Shown here: piece after piece, positions 1-7,317 of the stretch
Layout of the letters: the number at the start of each line of letters is the position of its first letter
How positions within the stretch are numbered: the stretch's first letter is position 1
Translations under genes and position numbers: made by a program
The notes under the pieces: model-generated
Database searches by the model: none
What the model saw: the letters and a program-made list of their open reading frames with translations, nothing else
Told to the model about the DNA's origin: nothing
Origin: Trebonia sp963774945
GTDB taxonomy: Bacteria > Actinomycetota > Actinomycetes > Streptosporangiales > Streptosporangiaceae
DNA length: 64,000 nucleotides
Assembly (NCBI GenBank): GCA_963774945.1
Contig: CAVZHA010000012.1
Coordinates: 248,001-312,000 of the forward strand
Direction of reading: 5' to 3'

Positions 1-304
1 GCGCGATGAACGCGCCTCGGCCGTCGGCGGCGCATTCCTGCCGCTTCACCAGGCCGCGGCGCTCCATCCGGGTGAGCTGATGCGACAGCCTGCTCTGCTC
101 CCAGTTCAGCGCGTCGCAGATCTGAAACGGGCGGAGCCGCTGCTCGGCCGCCTCGCTGAGCGCGACCAGCACCTCGTACTCCGGCAGGGTCAGCCCGCAG
201 TCCTGCTGCAGCTGCCGGTTGAGGGCGGCGGGCAGCAGCGAGCCCAGCCGGAGATAGGTACGCCAGGCCTGCTGTTCGTCTTCGCTGAGCCACACCCCGG
301 TCAT
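1..304 (-). CDS. MarR-family winged-helix regulator (3' part missing)
   Basis: The reverse strand from an ATG at 304 reads MTGVWLSEDEQQAWRTYLRL and continues open to the window edge (about 101 residues). The order is a helical dimerisation segment, then LTLPEYEVLVALSE (helix 2), a recognition-helix region with NWEQSRLSHQLTRMERRGL and the start of the wing (VKRQECAADGRGAF). This is the classic MarR layout. MarR proteins are dimeric DNA-binding repressors that usually respond to small aromatic ligands. The C-terminal dimerisation helices lie outside the window. The target is not visible; no divergent partner lies within the window because the next gene is on the same strand. Confidence 0.85.
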   Translation of the reverse strand, partial: MTGVWLSEDEQQAWRTYLRLGSLLPAALNRQLQQDCGLTLPEYEVLVALSEAAEQRLRPFQICDALNWEQSRLSHQLTRMERRGLVKRQECAADGRGAFIA

Positions 305-335
305 CCTGCCAGCATAACCCGAGGTTGATGATGGA

Positions 336-1502
336 TCATTTATGCTCGCCGATCGTTCCGTCGTAAGCTGCCCCCCGCTGCCGCTGGCGCTGGCGGCCGC
401 TCGGCGGGCGGCGCGGGGCCATCTCCGCCTCGCTGTGCCGACGCGGGCCGGACCAGAGGGCGGGGACGGCGTCGATGGCCGCGGCGATCTGGTAGGCCGC
501 GCGCTCGTAGTTGACCCGCCAGCCGACGAAGTCGGGCCAGGCGTCGGCCGCCTCGCGGGTGATCTTGAAGCCGACCTCGTCCATCCGGCTGATCGCCTCG
601 AGGAACTCCTCGTAGGTGAGCGTGATCCCGGCCTCCGGGTCCGCTTCCTCGGGCACGTCGAGGCCCATCGCCCTGGCCACCCGCCCGAGGCACGAGAAGC
701 CGCCGCGCAGGCAGAGCCTGGCCGCCACCACCGGCGCCTGCTCCGGCGCAAGCACCAGTATCAGCGCGGCCGAGTCGAGGACCGCGAGCAGCGATATCAC
801 CCACGACGAGTACGGCAGCGGTGAGCGGAACCGGACCAGCGGCAGATAGGTGGTGTGGCTCTCGGCCACGTCGGCCGCCCAGCGCTCCCACGTCCGGTAG
901 AGCTCGGGGAGCGTGTCGATCGACGATACCCCGGTCCCGAGCGCGTAGTACGTCCTGGCCAGCAGCTCGGGTCCCCAGGACGGCGCCCCCGAGCGCGACA
1001 CCAGCAGCGCGACCTCGGTCTCGCGCCGGTTGAAGGCCGAGTAGAGCGTCGGCAGGTAGCCGACCTGAAGCGCGACCACCACCATCCCGGTGGCCGCCGC
1101 CACGAAGACGATCGCGGCGGGGGCGGTGCCCCTCGGCTCGGAGAAGCCGAGGGTGAAGATGGACGAGCCCGCGTCGGTCAGCGCGGCGGTGATGCTGGCG
1201 CCGTTGCATGGCCAGAGCACCAGCGTGTACCCGACGACGAAGATGGCGAGCCAGCCCACCAGCTGGGTGATCAGGATCGCGGCGGCCTGGGTGGCGAGGA
1301 TGCGGTCGCGGTGCTTGTAATCGTCGATCCGCGCGGTCACCATCTGGTAGACCGCGACCACCACCCGGTCGGCCAGCCGGGTCAGCCAGGAGGCCAGCGG
1401 GCGGGGCACGATCAGCGTTCCGATCACGCTCTGCCAGCCGGAGAGCACCAGCAGCACGCCGAACGCCGCCGCGACCCAGCGGGCGGCAACCGGTACGACC
1501 AT
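336..1502 (-). CDS. Integral membrane protein with ion-channel-like pore region
   Basis: 388 residues. An N-terminal transmembrane helix (residues about 8-30) is followed by a cytoplasmic loop (YKHRDRILATQ), a helix at about 70-95, and a re-entrant-looking stretch ending SSIFTLGFSEPRGTAP, then another helix (VVALQVGYLPTLYSAFNRRE). That is the two-helix-plus-pore plan of K+ channel-like proteins, but the filter reads TLGF rather than TVGYG, so potassium selectivity is not shown. One more hydrophobic segment (SSWVISLLAVLDSAALILVL) and a basic C-terminal tail follow. The ATG lies four bases after the stop of the upstream zinc-ribbon gene, so the two form an operon. I infer an ion-conducting or channel-derived sensor; specific function unknown. 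Confidence 0.6.
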   Translation of the reverse strand: MVVPVAARWVAAAFGVLLVLSGWQSVIGTLIVPRPLASWLTRLADRVVVAVYQMVTARIDDYKHRDRILATQAAAILITQLVGWLAIFVVGYTLVLWPCNGASITAALTDAGSSIFTLGFSEPRGTAPAAIVFVAAATGMVVVALQVGYLPTLYSAFNRRETEVALLVSRSGAPSWGPELLARTYYALGTGVSSIDTLPELYRTWERWAADVAESHTTYLPLVRFRSPLPYSSWVISLLAVLDSAALILVLAPEQAPVVAARLCLRGGFSCLGRVARAMGLDVPEEADPEAGITLTYEEFLEAISRMDEVGFKITREAADAWPDFVGWRVNYERAAYQIAAAIDAVPALWSGPRRHSEAEMAPRRPPSGRQRQRQRGAAYDGTIGEHK

Positions 1503-1506
1503 CGGC

Positions 1507-2658
1507 TCAGCAGTCCGAGTAAATGGGCTTGTAGCCGGCCGGAGCGGGGCCGATGAGGTAGCCGGCGCCCTGGGGAACGAGGAAATAGGTGAGCTGCCAG
1601 TTGTTGCACGCGCTGCCGTCGATGCCCGTGCCCTTGTCCTGATGGCTGGTGAACCTCACCGTCGCCGACTCGCCGCTGGCGGTGCTCACCAGGGAGGTCA
1701 GCGTCATCCCGGAGTCCTGGGTGGACCCGTAGCCGGAGTCGAAGGCGGACTCGGACTCGATCGCCTGCTCATGCGGGTTGTGCGCGCTCTGGTACTCCGC
1801 GTAGTTGTGGGTGTTGATCCCCTGGAAGTAGCGGCTCAGCGTCGTCTCCACGGCGGGCTCGGCTCCGGTCGAGGCGACCCCGGCGCCCACGCTGACCAGG
1901 CTCGGCATCGACGACGCGGTGGCCGGGGCAGAGGAGGCAGCGGGGCTGGCGGCGCCGGGCGAGGTGCTCGCGCTCGCGGACGACGGCGCGGTCGGGCGTG
2001 GCCGAGGACACGGCGGTGGGGCTGGCGGGCGGCTGGGCGGTCGTGCTTGCTCGACCTCGAGACGAGCGCGTAGGCGCCGCCGCCCGCCGCCAGCATCACC
2101 AGCGCCACCGCGACGATGAAGGCCGCCCGGCGGCCGCCCGACGATCGCCTGGCGGCCCGCTGGCGGCCCCGGCTGCGCCCCGTAGGGCGGCGGGTAGCCC
2201 GGCATGGGCGGCGACGGGGGCGGGTAGGCCGCGGGCCGCTGGCCCGATCCGGCGTACACCGTATCGGCCGACTGCCACGGCTGGGCCGCCTGCCACTGCC
2301 CGCCCGGCTCGGTCCGCGGGGCGGCCTGCGCGTCCGGTGCGAACCAGGCCGCGAACGGGTCGGGCTCGGCCGCGGCCGGCGTCGCCGCGCGGGCCGGCTC
2401 GGCCGTCCGCGGCCGGTCGATCATGGTGGCGTCCGGTTGCCGCTCTACCCGGGTGGCATCCGCAGGCAGGGGCTCTTCTGCGGCCGGAGTCACGCCCTCC
2501 GCCTCGACGGTGGGCGACGGCTGCGGGTCACCGCCGCCCGAGTCGTCCGTCGGCGGGGTGCCCGCAGCCGCCGAGTCGGCTGCGAACTCGGTGCCGCAGC
2601 CGCCGCAGTAGCGGGCGTCGCCGGACCGCTCGCGGCCGCACTTCGCGCAGAAGTTCAT
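1507..2658 (-). CDS. Zinc-ribbon, single-TM protein with NTF2-like C-terminus (two frameshifts)
   Basis: The protein starts MNFCAKCGRERSGDARYCGG, a CxxC...CxxC zinc ribbon of the type that begins many actinobacterial membrane proteins. A Pro/Ala-rich linker follows. The transmembrane helix (AAFIVAVALVMLAAGGGAYA) lies in a different frame (about 2060-2150) from the N- and C-terminal parts, so two compensating indels are present, one near 2150-2200 and one near 2000-2060. After the helix a Ser/Ala/Pro linker leads to a soluble C-terminal domain (ETTLSRYFQGINTHNYAEYQ) that looks like an exported NTF2-like or DUF4878-type fold. I preferred the ATG at 2658 over the GTG two codons upstream. It is coupled to the channel-like gene downstream. 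Confidence 0.6.
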   Translation of the reverse strand: MNFCAKCGRERSGDARYCGGCGTEFAADSAAAGTPPTDDSGGGDPQPSPTVEAEGVTPAAEEPLPADATRVERQPDATMIDRPRTAEPARAATPAAAEPDPFAAWFAPDAQAAPRTEPGGQWQAAQPWQSADTVYAGSGQRPAAYPPPSPPMPGYPPPYGAQPGPPAGRQAIVGRPPGGLHRRGGAGDAGGGRRRLRARLEVEQARPPSRPPAPPPCPRPRPTAPSSASASTSPGAASPAASSAPATASSMPSLVSVGAGVASTGAEPAVETTLSRYFQGINTHNYAEYQSAHNPHEQAIESESAFDSGYGSTQDSGMTLTSLVSTASGESATVRFTSHQDKGTGIDGSACNNWQLTYFLVPQGAGYLIGPAPAGYKPIYSDC

Positions 2659-2719
2659 GCACACTTTTTATCTTATGGATGGCGGACCGGGGCCATCGTT
2701 GCAGCACCTGGTCGCGCAT

Positions 2720-3175
2720 TTACCGGCGGTGATGCCGGGTGACGAGCAGCACGATCGCGATGATGACCGCGATCGGGAACCACGGGATGTTGAAGAAGAA
2801 GAAGCTGTTCATCGCGTGCCAGGCGGTCGAGCAGAGCACGATGACGATCGCCAGCAGGACGAAGGAGCGGAAGAACCCGCTGCGGCGTCGAGGCCGGATG
2901 TACGGGGCGGCCGGGCCGCCCGGCCCGGACGCCCCCGGGGCGGCCGCGGACCCCGGGTCGGGCAGGTCGTCGAACAGGCCCGCGAGGTCGCCGCGGGTCT
3001 TGGCGGCCATGGTCCGGCTGATCCGGTCGTCGAACTCGGCCTGGTCGAGGCGGCCGTCGGCGTAGTGCACGCCCAGCTGCTCGGCGACCGCGTTCCGGTC
3101 CGCGTCGGAGACGCGGATGTGCTGGTCGGCGTAGCGGATGCGGCGCGTCCACTGCTGGGTTGAGGAAGGCGACAT
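2720..3175 (-). CDS. DUF1707 domain membrane protein
   Basis: 151 residues. Residues about 19-72 carry the DUF1707 signature (HIRVSDADRNAVAEQLGVHY, then ADGRLDQAEFDDRI), a short helical domain very common in Actinomycetota. A Pro/Gly linker and two closely spaced transmembrane helices (FFRSFVLLAIVIVLCSTAW and WFPIAVIIAIVLLV) follow. The ATG is preceded by AGGAGC at six bases. The role of DUF1707 is not established; it often sits next to PspC and envelope-stress genes, as here, which suggests a membrane-stress accessory. Confidence 0.85.
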   Translation of the reverse strand: MSPSSTQQWTRRIRYADQHIRVSDADRNAVAEQLGVHYADGRLDQAEFDDRISRTMAAKTRGDLAGLFDDLPDPGSAAAPGASGPGGPAAPYIRPRRRSGFFRSFVLLAIVIVLCSTAWHAMNSFFFFNIPWFPIAVIIAIVLLVTRHHRR

Positions 3176-3230
3176 GCTGGTGCTCCTAATCGCACGGTTA
3201 AGTAGGTCGGCTCTTGCGCGGGCGCGGTGC

Positions 3231-3530
3231 TTAGCGCACCGAGTCGAGCAGGGAGCTCGCGAGGGACTGGTCGCTGCCCTCCTCGGGGATCAGCAGCAGG
3301 CAGGCCAGGTAGGCCGGGATGGCGGCGCCGCCGAGGAAGGTGAAGACGGCGAAGGCGACGCGCACGATGGTGACGTCGATCGCCAGGTAGTCGGCCAGCC
3401 CGGCGCACACGCCGGCCAGCATCCGGCCGTCGTAGGCGCGCCGGAGCGGAGGCCGGCCGGAGGGGCCGGATCGGGTCTGGGAGTGGCTGGACGGGGTCTG
3501 TTCCTGGGTGGTGTCTTCGAAAGTGTTCAT
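3231..3530 (-). CDS. PspC domain protein, small
   Basis: 99 residues. After a Ser/Thr/Gln-rich N-terminus, residues about 35-85 match PspC: RRAYDGRMLAGVCAGLADYL followed by IDVTIVRVAF and a hydrophobic helix ending LLIPEE. PspC proteins are small inner-membrane proteins linked to phage-shock and envelope stress. It is on the same strand as the DUF1707 gene and faces away from the second PspC gene at 3683, so the roughly 150-base gap between 3530 and 3683 is a divergent control region. The remaining C-terminal sequence is short and polar. Confidence 0.85.
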   Translation of the reverse strand: MNTFEDTTQEQTPSSHSQTRSGPSGRPPLRRAYDGRMLAGVCAGLADYLAIDVTIVRVAFAVFTFLGGAAIPAYLACLLLIPEEGSDQSLASSLLDSVR

Positions 3531-3682
3531 GGCTTAAGTCTTCGCCCCCGCGCCGCCCGACGGTATCGGGAACAGCCCTGGCCCGACCCTGACCCGCGAC
3601 CGCCGCACCCCTAGGCGGCCTTCCCCGACATCGGGGAAGGCCCGGATACCGTTTAGGGGTCTGGTCGGGTGATGATGGTTGC

Positions 3683-4304
3683 ATGCAGCAGGAACCGAGC
3701 GAACCGCCGTGGTCGCCGTTCCGGTTCCAGGATCAGCCGGAGCGCCGCCGTCGCCATTCCCGTCACCACGGGCACCCCTGGCAGGACGACCCCGGCTGGC
3801 AAGACCGGCCGGACGGGGACGCCCGCCCGGACTGGGGAGCCGCGGTTCAGGCGGCGGGGCCACGGCGACGGCAACCCGCTCCGCCGTGACCCGGAGGACC
3901 GGATCGGCGGCGGGATCGCGGCCGGCGTCGGGACGTGGCGCGGTTTCAGCCCCATCACCGTGCGGATCGCCTTCGTGGTGGCCGCGCTGGTCACCCAGGG
4001 CTGGGGGGTGCCGCTCTACTTCATCGGCTGGCTGGTGATCCCGGTTCGGGGGTCGACCACCAGCATCGCCGCCAAGGCCAGGCACGACTCGCAGGGAGTG
4101 GCGCTCGCGGTCGGCCTGGCGTCCCTGCTGGCCGTGTTCCTGCTGCTGGCCGGGGTGCTGAACGACGGCTCGATCGAGGTCTACTGCTGGCCGCAGGTGG
4201 TCAGCGTCGCCTGCCTGACGCTGATCTGGCGGAACGCGCCCGAGGACGAGAAGGCGGGGATGCGGCACCTGGTCGAGCCGCTCGAGAGCCTCGGCGGGCG
4301 CTGA
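3683..4304 (+). CDS. PspC domain membrane sensor protein (frameshifted; probably the N-terminal half of a PspC-histidine kinase)
   Basis: The start ATG at 3683 gives MQQEPSEPPWSPFRFQDQPE and a His/Arg/Asp-rich N-terminus. About 60 codons later the match moves to another frame (indel near 3850-3870), which then reads GNPLRRDPEDRIGGGIAAGV, a PspC domain, and three hydrophobic helices (TVRIAFVVAALVTQG, GVPLYFIGWLVIPV, ALAVGLASLLAVFLLLAGV). The stop at 4302-4304 lies four bases before the kinase GTG. In many actinobacteria PspC, several helices and the HATPase are one protein, so this stop may come from another indel rather than mark a true gene end. It senses at the membrane, probably envelope stress. 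Confidence 0.7.
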
Positions 4305-4308
4305 CAAC

Positions 4309-5118
4309 GTGCGGCGCGGCAGCAAGCTCAGGTTCGTCGTGTCGGCCGTGCTGCTCATCGCGGGCATCGGGGTGCTGGTCAGCCTGCGCGGGGGGCTGGC
4401 ACTGCTCGCACCGATGGGCGGGTTCCTGCTGGTGGCCGCCGCCATCGTCGTGCTCCTCGGCCCGTGGTGGCTCCGGATCGCGCGCGATCTGCTGTTCGAG
4501 CGGCAGGCCCGGGCGCGGGCGGAGGAACGGGCCGACATGGCCGCCCGGGTGCACGACTCGGTGCTGCAGACGCTCGCGCTCATCCAGCGCAGCGCCGATG
4601 ACCCGCAGACGGTGGTGCAGCTGGCCCGCGCGCAGGAGCGGGAGCTGAGGTCCTGGCTGTTCGAGGGGCGCGCACCCGGCGACACCGAGGTGACCTCGTT
4701 CGCCGAGGGGATCAGGGAGATCCAGCGGGACGTGGAGGCCAGGCACGGCGTTCCTGTCGAGGTCGTCACGGTCGGCGACTGCCCGCTCGATGAGCACCTG
4801 AGCGCGCTGCTGGCGGCGGCCAGGGAGGCGACGGTGAACGCGGCCAAGTGGTCCGGCGCCAGCGTGATCTCGCTCTTCGCCGAGGTCGAGCCGGATAAGG
4901 TCGAGGTGGCGGTCAGGGACCGGGGCAGCGGGTTCGACCTTTCCTCAGTCCCGGCGGATCGCCAGGGCGTCGCGGAGTCCATCCGCGGCCGGATGCTCAG
5001 GCACGGCGGCAAGGCGACCGTGCAGTCGACGCTTGGAGAGGGGACGAAGGTGACGCTGACGATGGCGCGCGGCCTCGCTCCGGCTGGGCCCGCGGCGGCC
5101 GACGGACGACGGCGATGA
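4309..5118 (+). CDS. Histidine kinase, HisKA_3/HATPase (NarL-type partner)
   Basis: 269 residues from a GTG start. Two transmembrane helices (residues about 8-25 and 32-52) are followed by the dimerisation/phospho-acceptor region AARVHDSVLQTLALIQ with His82, the HisKA_3 type. The HATPase contains an N-box (EATVNAAKWSG), a DRGSGFDLSS G1 box and a final GEGTKVTLTM. It would autophosphorylate on His82 and pass phosphate to the response regulator whose ATG overlaps its stop by four bases. It probably receives its signal through the PspC segment immediately upstream, either as a separate subunit or as part of one polypeptide. Confidence 0.88.
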   Translation: MRRGSKLRFVVSAVLLIAGIGVLVSLRGGLALLAPMGGFLLVAAAIVVLLGPWWLRIARDLLFERQARARAEERADMAARVHDSVLQTLALIQRSADDPQTVVQLARAQERELRSWLFEGRAPGDTEVTSFAEGIREIQRDVEARHGVPVEVVTVGDCPLDEHLSALLAAAREATVNAAKWSGASVISLFAEVEPDKVEVAVRDRGSGFDLSSVPADRQGVAESIRGRMLRHGGKATVQSTLGEGTKVTLTMARGLAPAGPAAADGRRR

Positions 5119-5792
5119 GCGCGGCTGACGGCGGCGACAAGAGCGCGCCGCGGGTCGTCCTGGTCGATGACCACGGCCTGTTCCGCTCGGGGGTCCGGGC
5201 CGAGCTCGGCCGGCAGGTCGAGGTGGTGGGCGAGGCCGATGACGTCGCCCCCGCGATCGAGCTGATCGAGCGCGAGCTCCCCGACGTAGTGCTGCTCGAC
5301 GTGCACCTGCCGGGCGGCGGCGGTCACGCGGTCATCACCGAGGTGAAGAAGGCGCACCCCGAGGTCAAGTTCCTGGCGCTGTCGGCCTCCGACGCGCCGG
5401 AGGACGTGATCGCGGTAATCCGGGCCGGGGCCAGGGGCTACGTCACCAAGACGATCTCCACCGCCGACCTGGCCGACGCCATCAGGCGGGTGGCAGGCGG
5501 CGACGCCGTGTTCTCGCACCGGCTGGCGGGGTTCGTGCTCGACGCGTTCGCCACCGCGCCGGCGGCGGCGGACGTCCGGCCGTCATTCGACCCCGAACTG
5601 GACCAGCTGACCACCCGCGAGCGCGAGGTCCTGCGGCTGATCGCCCAGGGGTACACCTACAAGGAGGTGGCCCGCGAGCTCTTCATCTCGGTCAAGACGG
5701 TCGAAAGCCACGTCTCCTCGGTCCTGCGCAAGCTCCAGCTCTCCTCCCGGCACCAGCTGACCCGCTGGGCGGCCGAGCGGCGGCTCACATAA
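5115..5792 (+). CDS. NarL/LuxR-type response regulator
   Basis: 225 residues. The receiver domain shows the acidic pair VLVDDH (Asp18, Asp19), the phospho-acceptor Asp62 in VVLLDVHLPGG, a Ser in the ALSAS switch position and Lys in YVTKTIS. A C-terminal LuxR helix-turn-helix follows (LTTREREVLRLIAQGYTYKE, then SVKTVESHVSSVLRKLQL). The ATGA overlap with the kinase stop indicates translational coupling and a cognate pair. It likely activates or represses envelope-stress genes, perhaps including the PspC/DUF1707 genes next door. Its stop overlaps the convergent gene at 5785 by eight bases. Confidence 0.92.
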   Translation: MSAADGGDKSAPRVVLVDDHGLFRSGVRAELGRQVEVVGEADDVAPAIELIERELPDVVLLDVHLPGGGGHAVITEVKKAHPEVKFLALSASDAPEDVIAVIRAGARGYVTKTISTADLADAIRRVAGGDAVFSHRLAGFVLDAFATAPAAADVRPSFDPELDQLTTREREVLRLIAQGYTYKEVARELFISVKTVESHVSSVLRKLQLSSRHQLTRWAAERRLT

Positions 5793-6585
5793 CCAGGAGC
5801 GCCTTGCGGCCCCAGACCAGGTCCTCGGCCGGGACAGGCCCGCCAGCTCGGCTGGCGATCCGGTCGCGGTCCGGGTCGTCGTGGCCGCGGATGGTCTCGA
5901 TCAGCGCGGCGGTGTGCGCGCTGACGTGCGCGCGCCACGCGCCGGTGGCGGCGGCCGAGGCGGAGACCGGGGGCGGGTCGATGGCCAGGATCCGCGTCGC
6001 GTACCGCTCGAGCAGCGTGCCGAGCGGGCCGCGGGAGCCGCGGACCCGCAGCGCGTGGATCTTGTGCAGGTCGAACAGGCGCTCGGACTCGGGCGAGGCC
6101 ACCACCCGTCTGCGCAGGTCCCAGGCGGAGCTGGTGAGCCAGCGGGGATTGGCCGATCCGTCCGGGTTCAGCGCCGGCACGATGTAGGCGGAGCGCGCGC
6201 CGGGTGAGCGCTGCCAGGCGCGCAGCTCGTCGCGGCGGAGCGAGGCGAACGCCCGGCTGTCAACCTGCAGCTCGCGCTTGGCCCACAGGTACTCCTCGAG
6301 GAACCGCGCGTTCTGCGGCCAGCCGAGCTCGTCGAGGGCGGCGAGGACGACGGCGCGGACCGGCAGCCCCGGCCGGGCCGCGCGAACGCCCGCGCTCGCC
6401 TCGCGGCGGAGCTGGCCGATCAGGCTCTCGCGGCGCTCGTCGAGCCGGCCGAGCATGCTGGCCTGAGCGACCAGCTCGGCGACAGGGACCTCGCCGTCGC
6501 GGGCGTCGGCCGCCAGCCGCCGGGCGAGCTGGAGTGTCTCTTCTAGTGCCGCGACGAGCTCGTCGCGGACCGCAGTCAAGGGCAC
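5785..6585 (-). CDS. Conserved actinobacterial protein of unknown function
   Basis: 266 residues from a GTG at 6585; the open frame continues further upstream to 7146, but that part is the antisense of the NYN gene and lacks coding character. The N-terminus is helical and charged (DELVAALEETLQLARRLAAD), then comes a winged-helix-like stretch (PVRAVVLAALDELGWPQNAR) with FLEEYLWAKRELQVDSRAFA and a conserved-looking YIVPALNPDGS segment. I do not recognise a named family; similar proteins occur widely in actinobacteria and may bind DNA. No promoter or partner gene gives a clear function. It is convergent with the response regulator. Confidence 0.6.
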   Translation of the reverse strand: MPLTAVRDELVAALEETLQLARRLAADARDGEVPVAELVAQASMLGRLDERRESLIGQLRREASAGVRAARPGLPVRAVVLAALDELGWPQNARFLEEYLWAKRELQVDSRAFASLRRDELRAWQRSPGARSAYIVPALNPDGSANPRWLTSSAWDLRRRVVASPESERLFDLHKIHALRVRGSRGPLGTLLERYATRILAIDPPPVSASAAATGAWRAHVSAHTAALIETIRGHDDPDRDRIASRAGGPVPAEDLVWGRKALLVM

Positions 6586-6726
6586 GACCTGGACTGTACC
6601 CGGCAACCATGGCGAGTATCCATGGCCCCCATGCGGTTGGCGCATGGATCTTGTGGGTACCGAATTACACCGAGGGGATTGCCAATAACACCAGATCGCG
6701 GGGGATCGCCCAGGAGGTGCTGCGCC

Positions 6727-7240
6727 ATGGGAACGACGGCGAGAATCGACAAGGTCACCCGGCTGCGCCAGAAGGCCAGCGACCGGTCGCGGTTCCCCGA
6801 ACGGGCGCTGCACGTCGTCGATATCGAGAACCTGGCCGGCGCCCCGATTCCGTCCCTCGTCCAGGTCAACGAGGTCCAGGACTGGTACATGACCCGGCTG
6901 GGCTTCGGCGCGGACGATCAGGTGGTGATGGCCTCCAGCCACCTCGGCTTCCTTAACGCGGCGCTCGGCTGGCCGCACGCCCGCTACCGGGTCAGGTCGG
7001 GCCCCGAACGGCGCCGACCTGGAGCTGCTTGACGTCCTTGAGCACGAGGACGTCGCCGCGCGCTTCAGCCACGTGGTGATCGGGTCGGGCGACTGGCGGT
7101 TCAGCCGGGCCGCCGTGAGCCTGGCCGGGCGGGGCGTCCGGGTCACCGTGGTGAGCCGTCGCGGCAGCCTCGCGGCGGTGCTCGCCCGGGCCGCTCAGGA
7201 CGTGGTCTACCTCGACCTTCCCCGGGCCGTAGCCGCCTAG
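6727..7240 (+). CDS. NYN/PIN-like domain protein (one frameshift)
   Basis: The ATG at 6727 has a good AGGAGGT eight bases upstream. The first 90 or so codons contain ALHVVDIENLAG, the VDxENL acidic motif of NYN (PIN-like) nucleases, then DDQVVMASSHLGFLNAALGW. An extra C in the CCCC run at 7002-7005 breaks the frame; dropping one C gives GPNGADLELLDVLEHED, VVIGSGDWRF and a final Rossmann-like strand (GVRVTVVSRRGSLA), completing the domain with further acidic residues. NYN proteins are usually metal-dependent RNases. The gene stands alone, followed by a strong terminator. Confidence 0.7.
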
Positions 7241-7262
7241 CGGCTAGAGAGCCGACGACGAC

Positions 7263-7297
7263 AAGGGGGGGCGACGGGAAACCCCGTCGCCCCCCTT
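7263..7297. terminator. Bidirectional hairpin terminator
   Basis: A G-run/GACGGG arm, an AAA loop and a CCC-GTCG-C-run arm form a near-perfect stem of about 14 pairs between the convergent NYN and S53 peptidase genes. It could serve both directions. Confidence 0.75.
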
Positions 7298-7317
7298 CCG
7301 TCGGGCGGTGGCGTCCG

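Noticed and set aside
3534..5519. A 661-codon open frame on the minus strand
   Set aside because: It is antisense to the PspC, kinase and regulator genes, all with clear domains; its protein has no recognisable motif and a repetitive composition.
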